A DNA stretch of 64,000 nucleotides from Echinicola soli (GCF_006575665.1 NZ_CP041253.1:2579001-2643000), one strand, 5' to 3'. Counted from the first letter of the stretch, positions 54,253 to 62,556 are shown. Translations and numbers: made by a program. Notes: a model not told the origin generated them from the sequence alone.

Positions 54253-54807
54253 ATGAATAAAATCCAACTCATATTTCACCATATATTCAGGTTTATCTGG
54301 AACCTGATATTTGTCATTTCTTATCCTATTTTGGCCACTTTTGGACTGGTTTTTATAGGTGTGACCTATTTTTTTTCATGGATATCCAGGCTTTTGACAC
54401 GGATGAAGAAGAAGGAGTCCATTACAGAGATCAATACTCCTGACTGGGAGCCGCTTTCCAAAGAAGTAGACTTGCTTGAAGGAAAACTTCATAAGCAGAT
54501 CATGTTTGGACCTTCGTGTTATAGCGTTCGGCGAAAGGATGGTGTGCCATCGGTACTTGAAGACCATTTCTTTGGGACGAAGGTGAAATTGATCGATGAA
54601 GGGTATTTATTGGAAAAGTGGAATACCACAGATGCTAAAAAGTTACCGGATTTTGACGTTTGCCTTTATGAGCCCGATGAAGACCGGCTCACTCCCTTGA
54701 CCAATATCAAATGCTTCGATTGGCATTTAGCTGAGAAGGAAGAAAATGAGCTGTATTTTAAGTGGTTTGACGGGATTCAGGGTGGTGAAGTGAAAGTGGC
54801 CTTATGA
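54253..54807 (+). CDS. Hypothetical membrane-anchored protein
   Basis: 184 residues. One or two N-terminal hydrophobic helices (FIWNLIFVISYPILATFGLV and FIGVTYFFSWISRL), a basic RMKKK stop-transfer, then a cytoplasmic domain of about 130 residues (MFGPSCYSVRRKDG, LPDFDVCLYEPDEDRLTPL, CFDWHLAEKEENELYFKWFDG). The domain has many acidic residues and no motif I know. It overlaps the next gene by four bases (ATGA), so the two are translated together. Its role may relate to that TIGR02757 protein, which is also of unknown function. Confidence 0.78.
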   Translation: MNKIQLIFHHIFRFIWNLIFVISYPILATFGLVFIGVTYFFSWISRLLTRMKKKESITEINTPDWEPLSKEVDLLEGKLHKQIMFGPSCYSVRRKDGVPSVLEDHFFGTKVKLIDEGYLLEKWNTTDAKKLPDFDVCLYEPDEDRLTPLTNIKCFDWHLAEKEENELYFKWFDGIQGGEVKVAL

Positions 54808-55571
54808 TAGACCTAAAAGCGTTTTTGGATGAAAAGGTAGCACTATACAATCAGCCTGGTTTTATTTCCGCTGATCCTATCTTGATTCCCCATCGGTATT
54901 CAAAAAAGCAAGATATAGAGATTGCAGGTTTTTTTGCAGCCATCCTGGCTTGGGGACAGCGAAAGACTATTATTAAAAAGTGCACGGAGCTTTTGGCCAT
55001 GATGGATGATGCTCCACATGATTTTATGCTGCACCATCAGGAGCGTGATCTGAGGCCATTCGTAAATTTTAAGCACCGTACGTTTAACGATATCGATACC
55101 CTGTGGTTTATCACTTTTTTAAGTCGGTTTTATAAAGCACACGAAAGTCTAGAGCAGGCTTTTATCCACGAATGGGTAGATGATTTCGATGTGATGGGGA
55201 AGTTGCTGACAAACTTCCATGAAGTTTTTTTTAGTGACCCGGAAGCACCACAAAGAACCCGAAAACACGTAGCTACTCCCAAGCGAAATGCGGCTTGTAA
55301 GCGTATCAATATGTTTTTACGATGGATGGTCAGGAAAGATGACTGTGGTGTTGATTTTGGGATTTGGCATAAAATCAAGCCTTCCCAACTGATCTGTCCT
55401 TGTGACTTACATGTGGACAGGGTGGCCAGGAAGTTGGGCTTGATCGAGCGAAAGCAAACCGACTGGAGAACAGCCTTGGAACTGACCGGCCGACTAAGGG
55501 AGTTTGATGCAAAAGATCCTGTGAAGTACGATTTTGCCCTTTTTGGATTGGGCGTCGAAGAGAAGTTTTGA
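54804..55571 (+). CDS. TIGR02757 (DUF2400) family protein
   Basis: 255 residues. Starts with the family block DPILIPHRYSKKQDIEIAGFFAAILAWGQRKTII and contains KRINMFLRWMVRKDDCGVDFGIW, then CPCDLHVDRVARKLGL. The helix-rich pattern and the DLH/DxHV block resemble helix-hairpin-helix DNA glycosylases of the Nth/OGG1 fold, but no catalytic residue is proven. This is a Bacteroidota-typical conserved family of unknown role. It is coupled by a four-base overlap to the membrane protein upstream. Confidence 0.9.
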   Translation: MIDLKAFLDEKVALYNQPGFISADPILIPHRYSKKQDIEIAGFFAAILAWGQRKTIIKKCTELLAMMDDAPHDFMLHHQERDLRPFVNFKHRTFNDIDTLWFITFLSRFYKAHESLEQAFIHEWVDDFDVMGKLLTNFHEVFFSDPEAPQRTRKHVATPKRNAACKRINMFLRWMVRKDDCGVDFGIWHKIKPSQLICPCDLHVDRVARKLGLIERKQTDWRTALELTGRLREFDAKDPVKYDFALFGLGVEEKF

Positions 55572-55660
55572 AAGGTGAAACTGCCGAATTGTAGAATTGT
55601 AGAATTGTAAAACCGATGGGCGATTCCGCAATGCTACAATTCCAACAATAAAGCAGTTAA

Positions 55661-56308
55661 TTATTCCGCTCCCCAGGTGTCTGGTGACTTTCTCCATTTT
55701 GCCAGGGATTGAAGGTCTTCATCGGAAGCATAGTTGTTTTCAATGGCTTGAGGAAGCATGGCTTCATAATCACTGAGGCAAATTAGCTTCACGTCTGCAT
55801 TTACGAAATTCTGACGTGCTATTTCAAATCCATAAGTAAAGATGGCTGCCATTCCCAGTACTTCAAAGCCTGAGGCGTTGAGTGCTTCTATTGCCTTGAG
55901 TGAGCTACCTCCAGTAGAAACCAAGTCTTCGATAACCACTACTTTTTGGCCTTTGGTTAGCTTCCCTTCGATCATGTTTTCCATGCCGTGGCCTTTGGGC
56001 TTAGACCTCACATAGATGAAGGGAAGTCCCATATCTTCGGCAATCAGCGCTCCCTGGGGGATCCCCGCGGTCGCTACACCTGCGATGCCCTCTGCATTGG
56101 GAAAATTTTGCTTGATTACTTCCACCAGCTTTTCCTTAATGAAGGTCCTGGTTTCTGGGAAGGACAGGGAGAGGCGGTTGTCGCAATAAATGGGGGATTT
56201 CCAGCCCGATGCCCATGTGAATGGCTGTTTTGGCTGGAGACGAATGGCTTTGATGTCAAGTAATTTGCGTGCGACGGTTGCCGCTATTTCTTTGCTGTAT
56301 AATTCCAT
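55661..56308 (-). CDS. pyrE: Orotate phosphoribosyltransferase
   Basis: 215 residues. The PRPP-binding motif VVVIEDLVSTGGSS is at about residues 123-136. The substrate-loop lysine region is YVRSKPKGHG, and the N-terminal FTWASGWKSPIYCDNR is family-specific. It joins orotate to PRPP to make OMP in pyrimidine synthesis. It lies divergent from a Nudix gene, in a neighbourhood (pyrE, Nudix, coaD, DUF3822) that recurs in Bacteroidota. Confidence 0.96.
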   Translation of the reverse strand: MELYSKEIAATVARKLLDIKAIRLQPKQPFTWASGWKSPIYCDNRLSLSFPETRTFIKEKLVEVIKQNFPNAEGIAGVATAGIPQGALIAEDMGLPFIYVRSKPKGHGMENMIEGKLTKGQKVVVIEDLVSTGGSSLKAIEALNASGFEVLGMAAIFTYGFEIARQNFVNADVKLICLSDYEAMLPQAIENNYASDEDLQSLAKWRKSPDTWGAE

Positions 56309-56391
56309 GCCCCAAAATTAATTCATAAAAATCTTTTGGCTGTTGTGATGGCTAAAATTTTTGTGCATTTTTGATTTGAAATGACCATCGT

Positions 56392-57078
56392 ATGCGAATA
56401 TTTATCAACGACAAGCCGCTGGACATCTTATCGCCGGCACAACTCAACAAGAAAAGGACTTTTGAATGCGTCTATGACAATCCTAAGGATTTACCTGCTT
56501 ATGTTGCTTTCCATGACGATGTGCTGATCACTAAGCCTTCCAAAGACATCATCATCAAGCTGCTTTACTTGCTGCGGACAAGGAAATTGAAAAATCTGGA
56601 TTCCATAACCATCGTTTCTGACGATGTAGAGATGCTGAAATCATTCATAAAAAGCCGCTTCAATATTATCAAAGCAGCAGGTGGAATCGTTACCAAAAAT
56701 GAGAAGGTGCTGTTTATCCATCGACTGGGGAAGTGGGATTTGCCAAAAGGTAAATTCGAAAAGGGAGAGACAGCGGAAATTTGTGCTGTCCGAGAAGTGG
56801 AAGAAGAATGTGCTGTGTCCGTAAAGCGAGGAAAGCTGATCTGTAAGACCTGGCATACTTATACCCAAAACAGGAAAAGTATTCTGAAAAAAACCTATTG
56901 GTATGCGATGGAGTGTAAGGATGATTCCAATATGGCGCCGCAACGTGAAGAGGGGATCGATGACATCAAATGGCTCAGTCACCAAGAAGCCAAGGTAGCT
57001 TTGATCAATTCTTACCCCTCAATGCGGTACTTGTATAAACGTTTTTTGAAAATGGTGCCTGAGGTTCAGACTTCGTAA
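56392..57078 (+). CDS. Nudix hydrolase with N-terminal extension
   Basis: 228 residues. The first 90 residues (MRIFINDKPLDILSP ... LLYLLRTRKLKNLD) are a separate domain not found in short Nudix enzymes. The Nudix box is GKFEKGETAEICAVREVEEE, fitting G-x5-E-x7-REU-x-EE, but the last conserved Gly is Ala (ECAV). The metal-binding glutamates are intact, so activity is likely. The substrate is unknown. The stop overlaps the convergent coaD end by 13 bases. Confidence 0.88.
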   Translation: MRIFINDKPLDILSPAQLNKKRTFECVYDNPKDLPAYVAFHDDVLITKPSKDIIIKLLYLLRTRKLKNLDSITIVSDDVEMLKSFIKSRFNIIKAAGGIVTKNEKVLFIHRLGKWDLPKGKFEKGETAEICAVREVEEECAVSVKRGKLICKTWHTYTQNRKSILKKTYWYAMECKDDSNMAPQREEGIDDIKWLSHQEAKVALINSYPSMRYLYKRFLKMVPEVQTS

Positions 57079-57521
57079 GGAAGAAATTCGCTTACATTTC
57101 CGCCGTAGCGATGGACTTCTCTGATGATGGTAGAGCTGACAGCCGCATATTGCGGTGAAGTGATCAGAAACACTGTTTCCAAGTCGGCGTTGAGGTAACG
57201 GTTCATTTGGGATATAGTGTTTTCATATTCAAAATCCGTCGTGTTTCGTAGCCCTCTAAGTAAAAAATTGGCGTTATGTTTTTTTGCTAAGCTGGAAGTT
57301 AATTCGTTGTAGACTACTACTTTTACCGCTGGAATATCCTTATAGACTTCTTCGATTTTCTGAACCATCTTGTCTATTTCGAAGTAGCGCGACTTTTTGG
57401 AAGAATTATAGCCGATGCCCACGACAATTTCGTCAAAAAAATCCAATCCTCTCATGACGATGTCATGGTGGCCATTGGTATATGGATCAAATGAACCTGG
57501 GAAAATTGCGGTTTTTTTCAT
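57066..57521 (-). CDS. coaD: Pantetheine-phosphate adenylyltransferase
   Basis: 151 residues from the ATG at 57521; a longer frame to 57731 overlaps the upstream gene and does not match the family. The nucleotidyltransferase motif is FPGSFDPYTNGHHDIV, with the NGHHD form of HxGH. Further blocks are LLRGLRNTTDFEYE and ISSTIIREV-like VSSTIIREVHRYGG. It adds AMP to 4'-phosphopantetheine, the fourth step of coenzyme A synthesis. It starts four bases after the DUF3822 stop, so the two are co-translated. Confidence 0.96.
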   Translation of the reverse strand: MKKTAIFPGSFDPYTNGHHDIVMRGLDFFDEIVVGIGYNSSKKSRYFEIDKMVQKIEEVYKDIPAVKVVVYNELTSSLAKKHNANFLLRGLRNTTDFEYENTISQMNRYLNADLETVFLITSPQYAAVSSTIIREVHRYGGNVSEFLPYEV

Positions 57522-57525
57522 GTCT

Positions 57526-58359
57526 TCAGCTTGCCCAAAAGGCTTCCAGTTTTTTGGTTTCCCTAAAGCTTTCGGCTCCTGGGAGATAATTTTGGGTGGG
57601 TTTTGGAGAGGTAATTTCCATGTTCTTGAAATACTTTCGAAGTACTTGTTCCTGGACGTTGATTTCTTCCAAGTTTCCGCAAAGGGTGATTTTACAGTGC
57701 ATCCTGTCGAATGCCAATTGGTGAAGAACACTGAAACTGTATTTTAGAAAATCCTGATTGTTCCGCACTTCAAACCGGTTGAAAAATTTCAACTCTTTAT
57801 TCGTGAAACCTGCAATGTAGACTTCATTATCCTCAATTATCACTGCAAGTTCCTGATTGAGCATTAGAGGTTTCTCTCCAAGCAAATAAGTAATGGCGAG
57901 GCTACTGCCATGCTTTAGACTAAGGTTATTGACATACTTGCTAAAGATGGCTAACGTAGCTTTTTCGATGCCTCCTACGATGACGAGCTGATCTTCATTT
58001 AGACTTGAGTAAAATGAATCGGTACCGTCAGTTTTGGTACTGAAGTTAAGATAGGTTTCTGCTTCAGAGGCATCAAACAATACGCTGGGAACCAAACAAA
58101 AATCAGGTGAATAAACGTAGAGCGTGGCTTCGCAGTGACTGGCCTTTTGTGAAATGAACAAGTCTTTTTGCAAGATCATTTCTAGTTCATTTTTTTCCAC
58201 AAAGGGGTAGTCATTTACCCCAATGACCAAGCCGTTTTGGTTTTTGGCCAGTACGATCAGCCTTTGCGGATAAAATAAAAGCGATAAACCTGACGTGTTT
58301 GACACGTCAAGTTTATCGCAGTGAAATTCTGTATGTGTATTTGTTACCGTTTTTGCCAA
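57526..58359 (-). CDS. DUF3822-family protein
   Basis: 277 residues, soluble. DUF3822 proteins occur in Bacteroidota next to coaD, as here, and have a split actin-like fold. Blocks such as LIVLAKNQNGLVIGVNDY, CLVPSVLFDASEAETYLNF and NQELAVIIEDNEVYIAGF fit that. The biochemical role is unknown. The N-terminal coding region contains a 39-base near-perfect inverted repeat (58281-58319) that is translated in frame. The next gene upstream ends two bases before its start. Confidence 0.85.
   Translation of the reverse strand: MAKTVTNTHTEFHCDKLDVSNTSGLSLLFYPQRLIVLAKNQNGLVIGVNDYPFVEKNELEMILQKDLFISQKASHCEATLYVYSPDFCLVPSVLFDASEAETYLNFSTKTDGTDSFYSSLNEDQLVIVGGIEKATLAIFSKYVNNLSLKHGSSLAITYLLGEKPLMLNQELAVIIEDNEVYIAGFTNKELKFFNRFEVRNNQDFLKYSFSVLHQLAFDRMHCKITLCGNLEEINVQEQVLRKYFKNMEITSPKPTQNYLPGAESFRETKKLEAFWAS
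58281..58319. repeat. Palindromic element inside the DUF3822 coding sequence
   Basis: Arms GCGATAAACCTGACGTGT and ACACGTCAAGTTTATCGC are complementary over 18 bases with one mismatch, loop TTG. It lies inside the gene and encodes about 13 residues around CDKLDVSNTSGLSL without breaking the frame. Confidence 0.8.
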
Positions 58360-58361
58360 GG

Positions 58362-58949
58362 TTATTCCCAGTTACCTGAGGTAGAAGCGTCTGTTTTCGA
58401 TCCCACTCTCAGCGCTTTCTCATTGTTGTTTTGTCTTCTTTCTGGATTTACAGGAGCAGGGTCTCTGATCTCGAATACATCGATAAGTGTTTTGCTGGCT
58501 CCTCTTTCCACTTTGTCCGCAAAGAACTCAAATGTTTTTCCTCCTGATCCGGGTACTACATTCAGGGTGTTGATGTTAAATTCAGGATACTTTCTTTCAT
58601 TGAAAAGGGAGTCCATTACATTAACGGAACCTAGCGTATCATAGTGAATAGTCACTTCCTCTTCACCATAATCCAATAATTTGGTTTCTTCAGTCTTCTG
58701 GACAATGAAGATATCACCGTCTTCAATGAATTTTCTTAAATCCTGCCAGTTTCCGGCATATTCTCCGTTGGTGGCCAAATAGGCCTGTTGTGCTTGTCGA
58801 AGCATTTGGAGTTTTTCGATGACGCGTGCTTCGATGTTAGCAATTCGCTTTTCTTCTTGCATGACATCGTCAACGCCCTTGTAAAGCTTATAGCCTACGG
58901 CCAAAGCTGCGATGAGAAAAACAATCGATAAGATTCTAGTCAAATTCAT
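58362..58949 (-). CDS. Hypothetical inner-membrane-anchored protein
   Basis: 195 residues. One N-terminal membrane helix (ILSIVFLIAALAVGYKLY), then a helix with ARVIEKLQMLRQAQQAYLATNGEYAG, a pattern like the long N-terminal helix of type II/IV pseudopilins, then a beta-rich domain (EEVTIHYDTLGSVNVMD). There is no prepilin peptidase site (no Gly-Phe before the helix), so it is not a standard pilin. It is two bases ahead of DUF3822 and coaD in the same operon. Function unknown. Confidence 0.78.
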   Translation of the reverse strand: MNLTRILSIVFLIAALAVGYKLYKGVDDVMQEEKRIANIEARVIEKLQMLRQAQQAYLATNGEYAGNWQDLRKFIEDGDIFIVQKTEETKLLDYGEEEVTIHYDTLGSVNVMDSLFNERKYPEFNINTLNVVPGSGGKTFEFFADKVERGASKTLIDVFEIRDPAPVNPERRQNNNEKALRVGSKTDASTSGNWE

Positions 58950-59001
58950 TTTTCAGTGGATTTTACTTCTTATATAAAGGTTGATGGTATCTAATAAGAT
59001 G

Positions 59002-59505
59002 CTATTTTATGCATTTATTTTCAAAATTAAAATATCCTTTCCATATTCTTATGTCATTCAGCGATTTTATCTTCCAAAAAAGATGATGTTTTTCATCATT
59101 GGGAATTTGGTTTATTTCCTCTAAACTCATGAAGCGCACATCTTCAATTAGTTGTGCGTGATCTGGGAGTTCAGGATCGGTTCCCCTTTTCAATTGACCT
59201 GATTCTTTGGAGACTTCAAAAAAAAGCTCCACTGCATGAAGGGGTGGTTTGAGAAATTCGGTAACCGTTAATAAAGGACCTATTTGGATCATGAACCCAG
59301 TTTCTTCCAAAAACTCCCTTTTGAGGTTTTCGGGAGCGGTGGATTGGTAGTCCATGCCCCCTCCAGGGACATTCCAAAAGCATTTTCCGTTACCCATATG
59401 ATGCTTGACCATCAAGATCTTGTCTTCCAGGATGAGAACGCCATTTACCCTCGTGCGTAATCTACCCCCAAATTTCTCATTGATTTCTTTTTCTAAATTC
59501 TGCAT
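59002..59505 (-). CDS. Nudix hydrolase
   Basis: 167 residues. Nudix box: GGGMDYQSTAPENLKREFLE leading to ETGF. The REF-x-EE-x-GF core is intact, but the earlier Glu of G-x5-E is Ser. It would hydrolyse a nucleoside diphosphate derivative. The N-terminal VNGVLILEDKILMVKHH is the usual first strand. It is divergent from the helicase gene, 23 bases away. Confidence 0.88.
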   Translation of the reverse strand: MQNLEKEINEKFGGRLRTRVNGVLILEDKILMVKHHMGNGKCFWNVPGGGMDYQSTAPENLKREFLEETGFMIQIGPLLTVTEFLKPPLHAVELFFEVSKESGQLKRGTDPELPDHAQLIEDVRFMSLEEINQIPNDEKHHLFWKIKSLNDIRIWKGYFNFENKCIK

Positions 59506-59528
59506 TTAAGCTGTAGATTCGCTTTTAC

Positions 59529-60956
59529 ATGAATAAAGATAATCAAGATATTCCGAAACCAGCGAGCCTGATACGTCAAAATTTCCCACATGAGCCCACA
59601 GAGGGCCAAAGGGCTTTCTTTGGCTTGATGGATACCTTCTTGGATAAGGATTTTGATAAGAAGCCTACGTTTATTCTCAGGGGATATGCAGGGACAGGAA
59701 AGACTTCCGTGATCGCAGCCGTGGTGAAGTCTTTGGCCCGATTGAATTTCCGCTCATTGCTTTTGGCGCCTACAGGGAGGGCAGCCAAGGTAATGTCTGC
59801 TTATTCTGGAAGGATGGGCTTTACCATCCATAAGATCATTTACCGTCCAAAGGAGCAAGAGGGATTTGCCGGAGCTGGTTTTGACCTGCAGAAGAACTAC
59901 TATAAAAACACGGTATTTATCGTGGACGAGGCTTCTATGTTGGCAGATGATGCCCTTGGGGGAAGCAACTTGCTGCGGGATCTGTTGCAGTACGTTTTTC
60001 AGCACTCCACCAATAGGCTGATTTTGATTGGCGATACGGCTCAATTGCCACCAGTGAGCAGCGAAAACAGTCCTGCGCTGGACGGGAATTACCTTATCCA
60101 ACATTATGGTCTGGATGTCCTGGAAGCCGAGCTTACCGAGGTAATGCGGCAGCAATTGGACTCGGGAATCCTCTACAATGCCACTGAGCTGAGAAAAGAG
60201 GTGATCAAGAAGGAACCTGTCATTTCGTTTACAATCAAAGGGTTTCCTGATTTTTATAAAATGACCAGTGAACGGTTGGAGGATGGTCTGCGCTATGCCT
60301 ATAATAAATATGGAGTGGAAAACACCATCATCATTACACGATCCAATAAAGCAGCCGTACAATATAACCAGTATATCCGTAGGGCGATTCACTTTTACGA
60401 AGAGGAAATTTCTACAGGGGATATGCTGATGATCGTGAGGAATAATTATACCTATATGGCCGAATCCGACAAGGTGAGTTTTTTGGCAAATGGTGATTTT
60501 GTGGAAGTGGTAAAAATCCGCTCTTTTGAGGAAATGTACGGGCTGAGGTTTGCGACATTGGAGCTGAGACTGATTGACTATCCCGAGGAGTCTTTTTTCG
60601 AGGCAAAGGTCATCTTGGACACGCTCTATACTTCATCTACTGCCCTTAGTGCAGAAGCTTCAAGGGAATTGTACCGACAGGTAACAGAAGATTACGCAGG
60701 GGTGGAGAACAGAAAAGAACGACGTGAATACATCAAGAAAGATCCTTATCTCAATGCATTACAGGTGAAATTTGCCTATGCGCTAACCTGTCATAAGAGT
60801 CAGGGAGGGCAGTGGAATGCCGTCTTCGTAGATCAAGGTTATGTGACAGAAGATCAGTTGGATACTGCTTATATTCGGTGGTTGTACACCGCCTTGACCA
60901 GGGCTACAGCAGAGGTGTTTTTAGTGAATTTTCATGCCAATTTCTTTGTGGGATGA
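59529..60956 (+). CDS. ATP-dependent RecD-like DNA helicase
   Basis: 475 residues. Walker A GYAGTGKT (52-59), Walker B FIVDEASM, motif III GDTAQLPPVSSENS, and the C-terminal UvrD-type motif TCHKSQGGQW followed by YTALTRATAEVFLV. This is superfamily 1B, the short RecD/Pif1-related group without the N-terminal RecD extension. It would unwind DNA 5' to 3' in repair. It is the last gene of the conserved coaD-pyrE neighbourhood, read away from it. Confidence 0.92.
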   Translation: MNKDNQDIPKPASLIRQNFPHEPTEGQRAFFGLMDTFLDKDFDKKPTFILRGYAGTGKTSVIAAVVKSLARLNFRSLLLAPTGRAAKVMSAYSGRMGFTIHKIIYRPKEQEGFAGAGFDLQKNYYKNTVFIVDEASMLADDALGGSNLLRDLLQYVFQHSTNRLILIGDTAQLPPVSSENSPALDGNYLIQHYGLDVLEAELTEVMRQQLDSGILYNATELRKEVIKKEPVISFTIKGFPDFYKMTSERLEDGLRYAYNKYGVENTIIITRSNKAAVQYNQYIRRAIHFYEEEISTGDMLMIVRNNYTYMAESDKVSFLANGDFVEVVKIRSFEEMYGLRFATLELRLIDYPEESFFEAKVILDTLYTSSTALSAEASRELYRQVTEDYAGVENRKERREYIKKDPYLNALQVKFAYALTCHKSQGGQWNAVFVDQGYVTEDQLDTAYIRWLYTALTRATAEVFLVNFHANFFVG

Positions 60957-61050
60957 TTAAAGTGAGTGTTTTAATGGCATATATAAAAAGCCCATTAGCT
61001 TGATTATTCTACAAAAAATCGGAACATTTACGAAGCCATACGTTTAAGGG

Positions 61051-61084
61051 TTTAGGGTGTGGATATTGAAGATAAGTATATTTG
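61051..61084 (+). promoter_or_regulatory. Bacteroidota-type promoter of the DUF1573 gene
   Basis: -7 box TATATTTG at 61077-61084 fits TAnnTTTG. TTTA at 61051-61054 is a near -33 box with a 22-base spacer. Confidence 0.45.
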
Positions 61085-61136
61085 GAACGAAAATTGAAGC
61101 TAATTTTCTATTAGTAATTAATAAAGACCAACTGAA

Positions 61137-61559
61137 ATGAAAAAGTTAATTCTAATTTTTGCCGTGGCGTTTTCAGCATTTGCTGTGCAGGCACAAAGTG
61201 AAACTGAAAAGGCTACCGCCGAGAAAGAAGTAGTAAAGGGGCCAGTGATTACCTTCGAAGAGACCGAAAAGGACTTTGGTGAAATCACGCAAGGAACCAA
61301 GGTGGAACACACCTTTAAGTTTACCAACACTGGAACGGAAGTGCTCAAAATATCAAATGTAGCCGCTACGTGCGGATGTACCGTGCCAAATTGGCCAAAA
61401 GAACCGGTGGCTCCAGGGAAAACTGGTGAAATCAAGGTGAGCTTTAACTCTGCAGGGAAAATGGGCAAGCAACGTAGCGTCGTGAGAATTTACTCCAATG
61501 CTTCTGAGCCTATTGAAAAGGTAGCATTGATCTCCAATGTGACCAAAGACGGAAAATAA
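61137..61559 (+). CDS. DUF1573-domain secreted protein
   Basis: 140 residues with signal peptide MKKLILIFAVAFSAFAVQAQ. A single DUF1573 immunoglobulin-like domain follows: FGEITQGTKVEHTFKFTNTG, VAATCGCTVPNWPKEPVAPG, GEIKVSFNSAGKMGKQ. The conserved CGC motif is present (CGCT). These proteins are abundant in Bacteroidota envelopes; function unknown. A strong terminator follows. Confidence 0.92.
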   Translation: MKKLILIFAVAFSAFAVQAQSETEKATAEKEVVKGPVITFEETEKDFGEITQGTKVEHTFKFTNTGTEVLKISNVAATCGCTVPNWPKEPVAPGKTGEIKVSFNSAGKMGKQRSVVRIYSNASEPIEKVALISNVTKDGK

Positions 61560-61602
61560 CCTAGCATCAAGATTTCAGATGCTAAGCGTGAGATATTAGA
61601 CT

Positions 61603-61657
61603 AAACCTCCGGGAAAGTAGGCCAAGGGCCATCTTTCCCGGAGGTTTGTTTTTTTAG
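61603..61657 (+). terminator. Intrinsic terminator after DUF1573 gene
   Basis: AAACCTCCGGGAAAG pairs with CTTTCCCGGAGGTTT with a long loop, followed by a run of seven T. The 15-bp stem may also act on transcripts from the minus strand. Confidence 0.9.
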
Positions 61658-61671
61658 GTTGCTATGACAGC

Positions 61672-61860
61672 TTAAGAACAACCGGACTTGCGGTACTTGA
61701 TCACTTCGGAGATAAGTCCAGTGGTCGCTAAAATGATTACCAAGATATAAACATGATCCAAATAAGGAATAGCATGATCAACTCTCATCAAAAGAAGCAT
61801 TGAGACGATTATCGCAAGAAATGAAATGATATTTATGATGAGTTTTTTCATGTGGGGCAT
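61672..61860 (-). CDS. Small two-helix membrane protein, possible immunity protein
   Basis: 62 residues if started at the ATG at 61860, which overlaps the TAA of the preceding peptide frame (TAATG); ATG 61851 (MKKLIINIISFL) is the alternative. Two hydrophobic helices (IINIISFLAIIVSMLLLM and HVYILVIILATTGLISEVI) with a basic tail (KYRKSGCS). Small membrane proteins of this size and layout often give immunity to a membrane-active peptide encoded upstream, and the peptide here has a double-glycine-type leader. The immunity role is inference from layout only; no family match is known to me. Confidence 0.6.
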   Translation of the reverse strand: MPHMKKLIINIISFLAIIVSMLLLMRVDHAIPYLDHVYILVIILATTGLISEVIKYRKSGCS

Positions 61861-62054
61861 TAATAAAAATCACTTGGTCCAAAAGATCTCATAAAGCTAA
61901 TGGATGCTATGCCGTGGCCTGCCATAGCAGTCACAGCCAAAACACCAATACCGCCTGTTAGAACTGCTAGTCCAACCGTAGCAAATGCCCAACCACAATC
62001 TTCACTCATTCCTCATCTTACCTTTTCCATACTTTCAAAACTAAGCTCTTTCAT
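61860..62054 (-). pseudogene. Bacteriocin-like double-glycine leader peptide with an in-frame TGA
   Basis: A 65-codon frame from ATG 62054 to TAA 61862-61860. The first 13 codons read MKELSFESMEKVR, the usual leader of Bacteroidota double-glycine peptides (MKELxFExMExVxGG). The next codon is TGA (62015-62013), then GGA. A GGA GGA pair was expected, so one G-to-T change explains the stop. After it the same frame continues with GMSEDCGWAFATVG, a hydrophobic Gly/Ala-rich core (LAVLTGGIGVLAVTAMAG) and a tail ending in SDFY, with no other stop. An internal ATG two codons after the TGA could still start the core alone. It is unusual enough to list as a broken gene, with sequencing error as the main alternative. 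Confidence 0.6.
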
Positions 62055-62319
62055 AATTTACAAAATTTAACGTAAATACATAGATTTATCAATGGGCTCA
62101 ATTTATCCCTGATCCACTGCAATTTCCTTGCAGTCAACTGTTTTTTTTGTTTGAATCTGTGTTAATGACCACCATGTGCGACAAAATATAGGTAGCAGGA
62201 TTGTTTTATAAAATGACTAAAAAGTTGTTGAAAATCCGGATTCGACCAAGCAGCGGGTATCAAATCGTTATTGAGAATGCAGCTATGATGGTATCGAGAA
62301 ACGGGAACGTCATAACTAT

Positions 62320-62410
62320 GGATCAAGCTGAAAAGTTGGGGGGGATTAGGGTTGGTTTCGATAGCACGCAGATGATGCAGATTAATAAGATTTACGCTGA
62401 TTTTTTATAA
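62320..62410 (+). repeat. Dispersed intergenic repeat family 1, copy D
   Basis: GATCAAGCTGAAAAGTTGGGG at one end, GGTTTCGATAGCACGCAGAT in the middle, ATTAATAAGATTTACGCTGA at the other, ending in a T-run. It matches copy B directly and copies A and C inverted. Confidence 0.85.
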
Positions 62411-62430
62411 TAAACGCGATTTAAAATACC

Positions 62431-62534
62431 GTCATTGCGAATGCAGAGCAACGGAGTGAAGCAATCTCGTTTTCTTAATACGGGATTGCCACGTTCCCGA
62501 TAGGTCGGGACAGGCTATACTTCCTCGCAATGAC
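62431..62534. repeat. Dispersed repeat family 2, copy d
   Basis: GTCATTGCGAATGCAGAGC, GAAGCAATCTCG, CGGGATTGCC, TATACTTCCTCGCAATGAC. The two ends are inverted repeats of each other. It is the best-preserved copy in the window. Confidence 0.85.
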
Positions 62535-62556
62535 GGATTTATACTGATTTTATAAT

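Noticed and set aside
57522..57731. Extended N-terminus for coaD
   Set aside because: The extra 70 residues overlap DUF3822 on the same strand in another frame and do not match the family, which begins MKKTAIFPGSFDP-like.
62201..62410. 69-codon frame on the plus strand near the repeat island
   Set aside because: Its second half is repeat family 1; the start is in AT-rich DNA and the product looks like nothing known.
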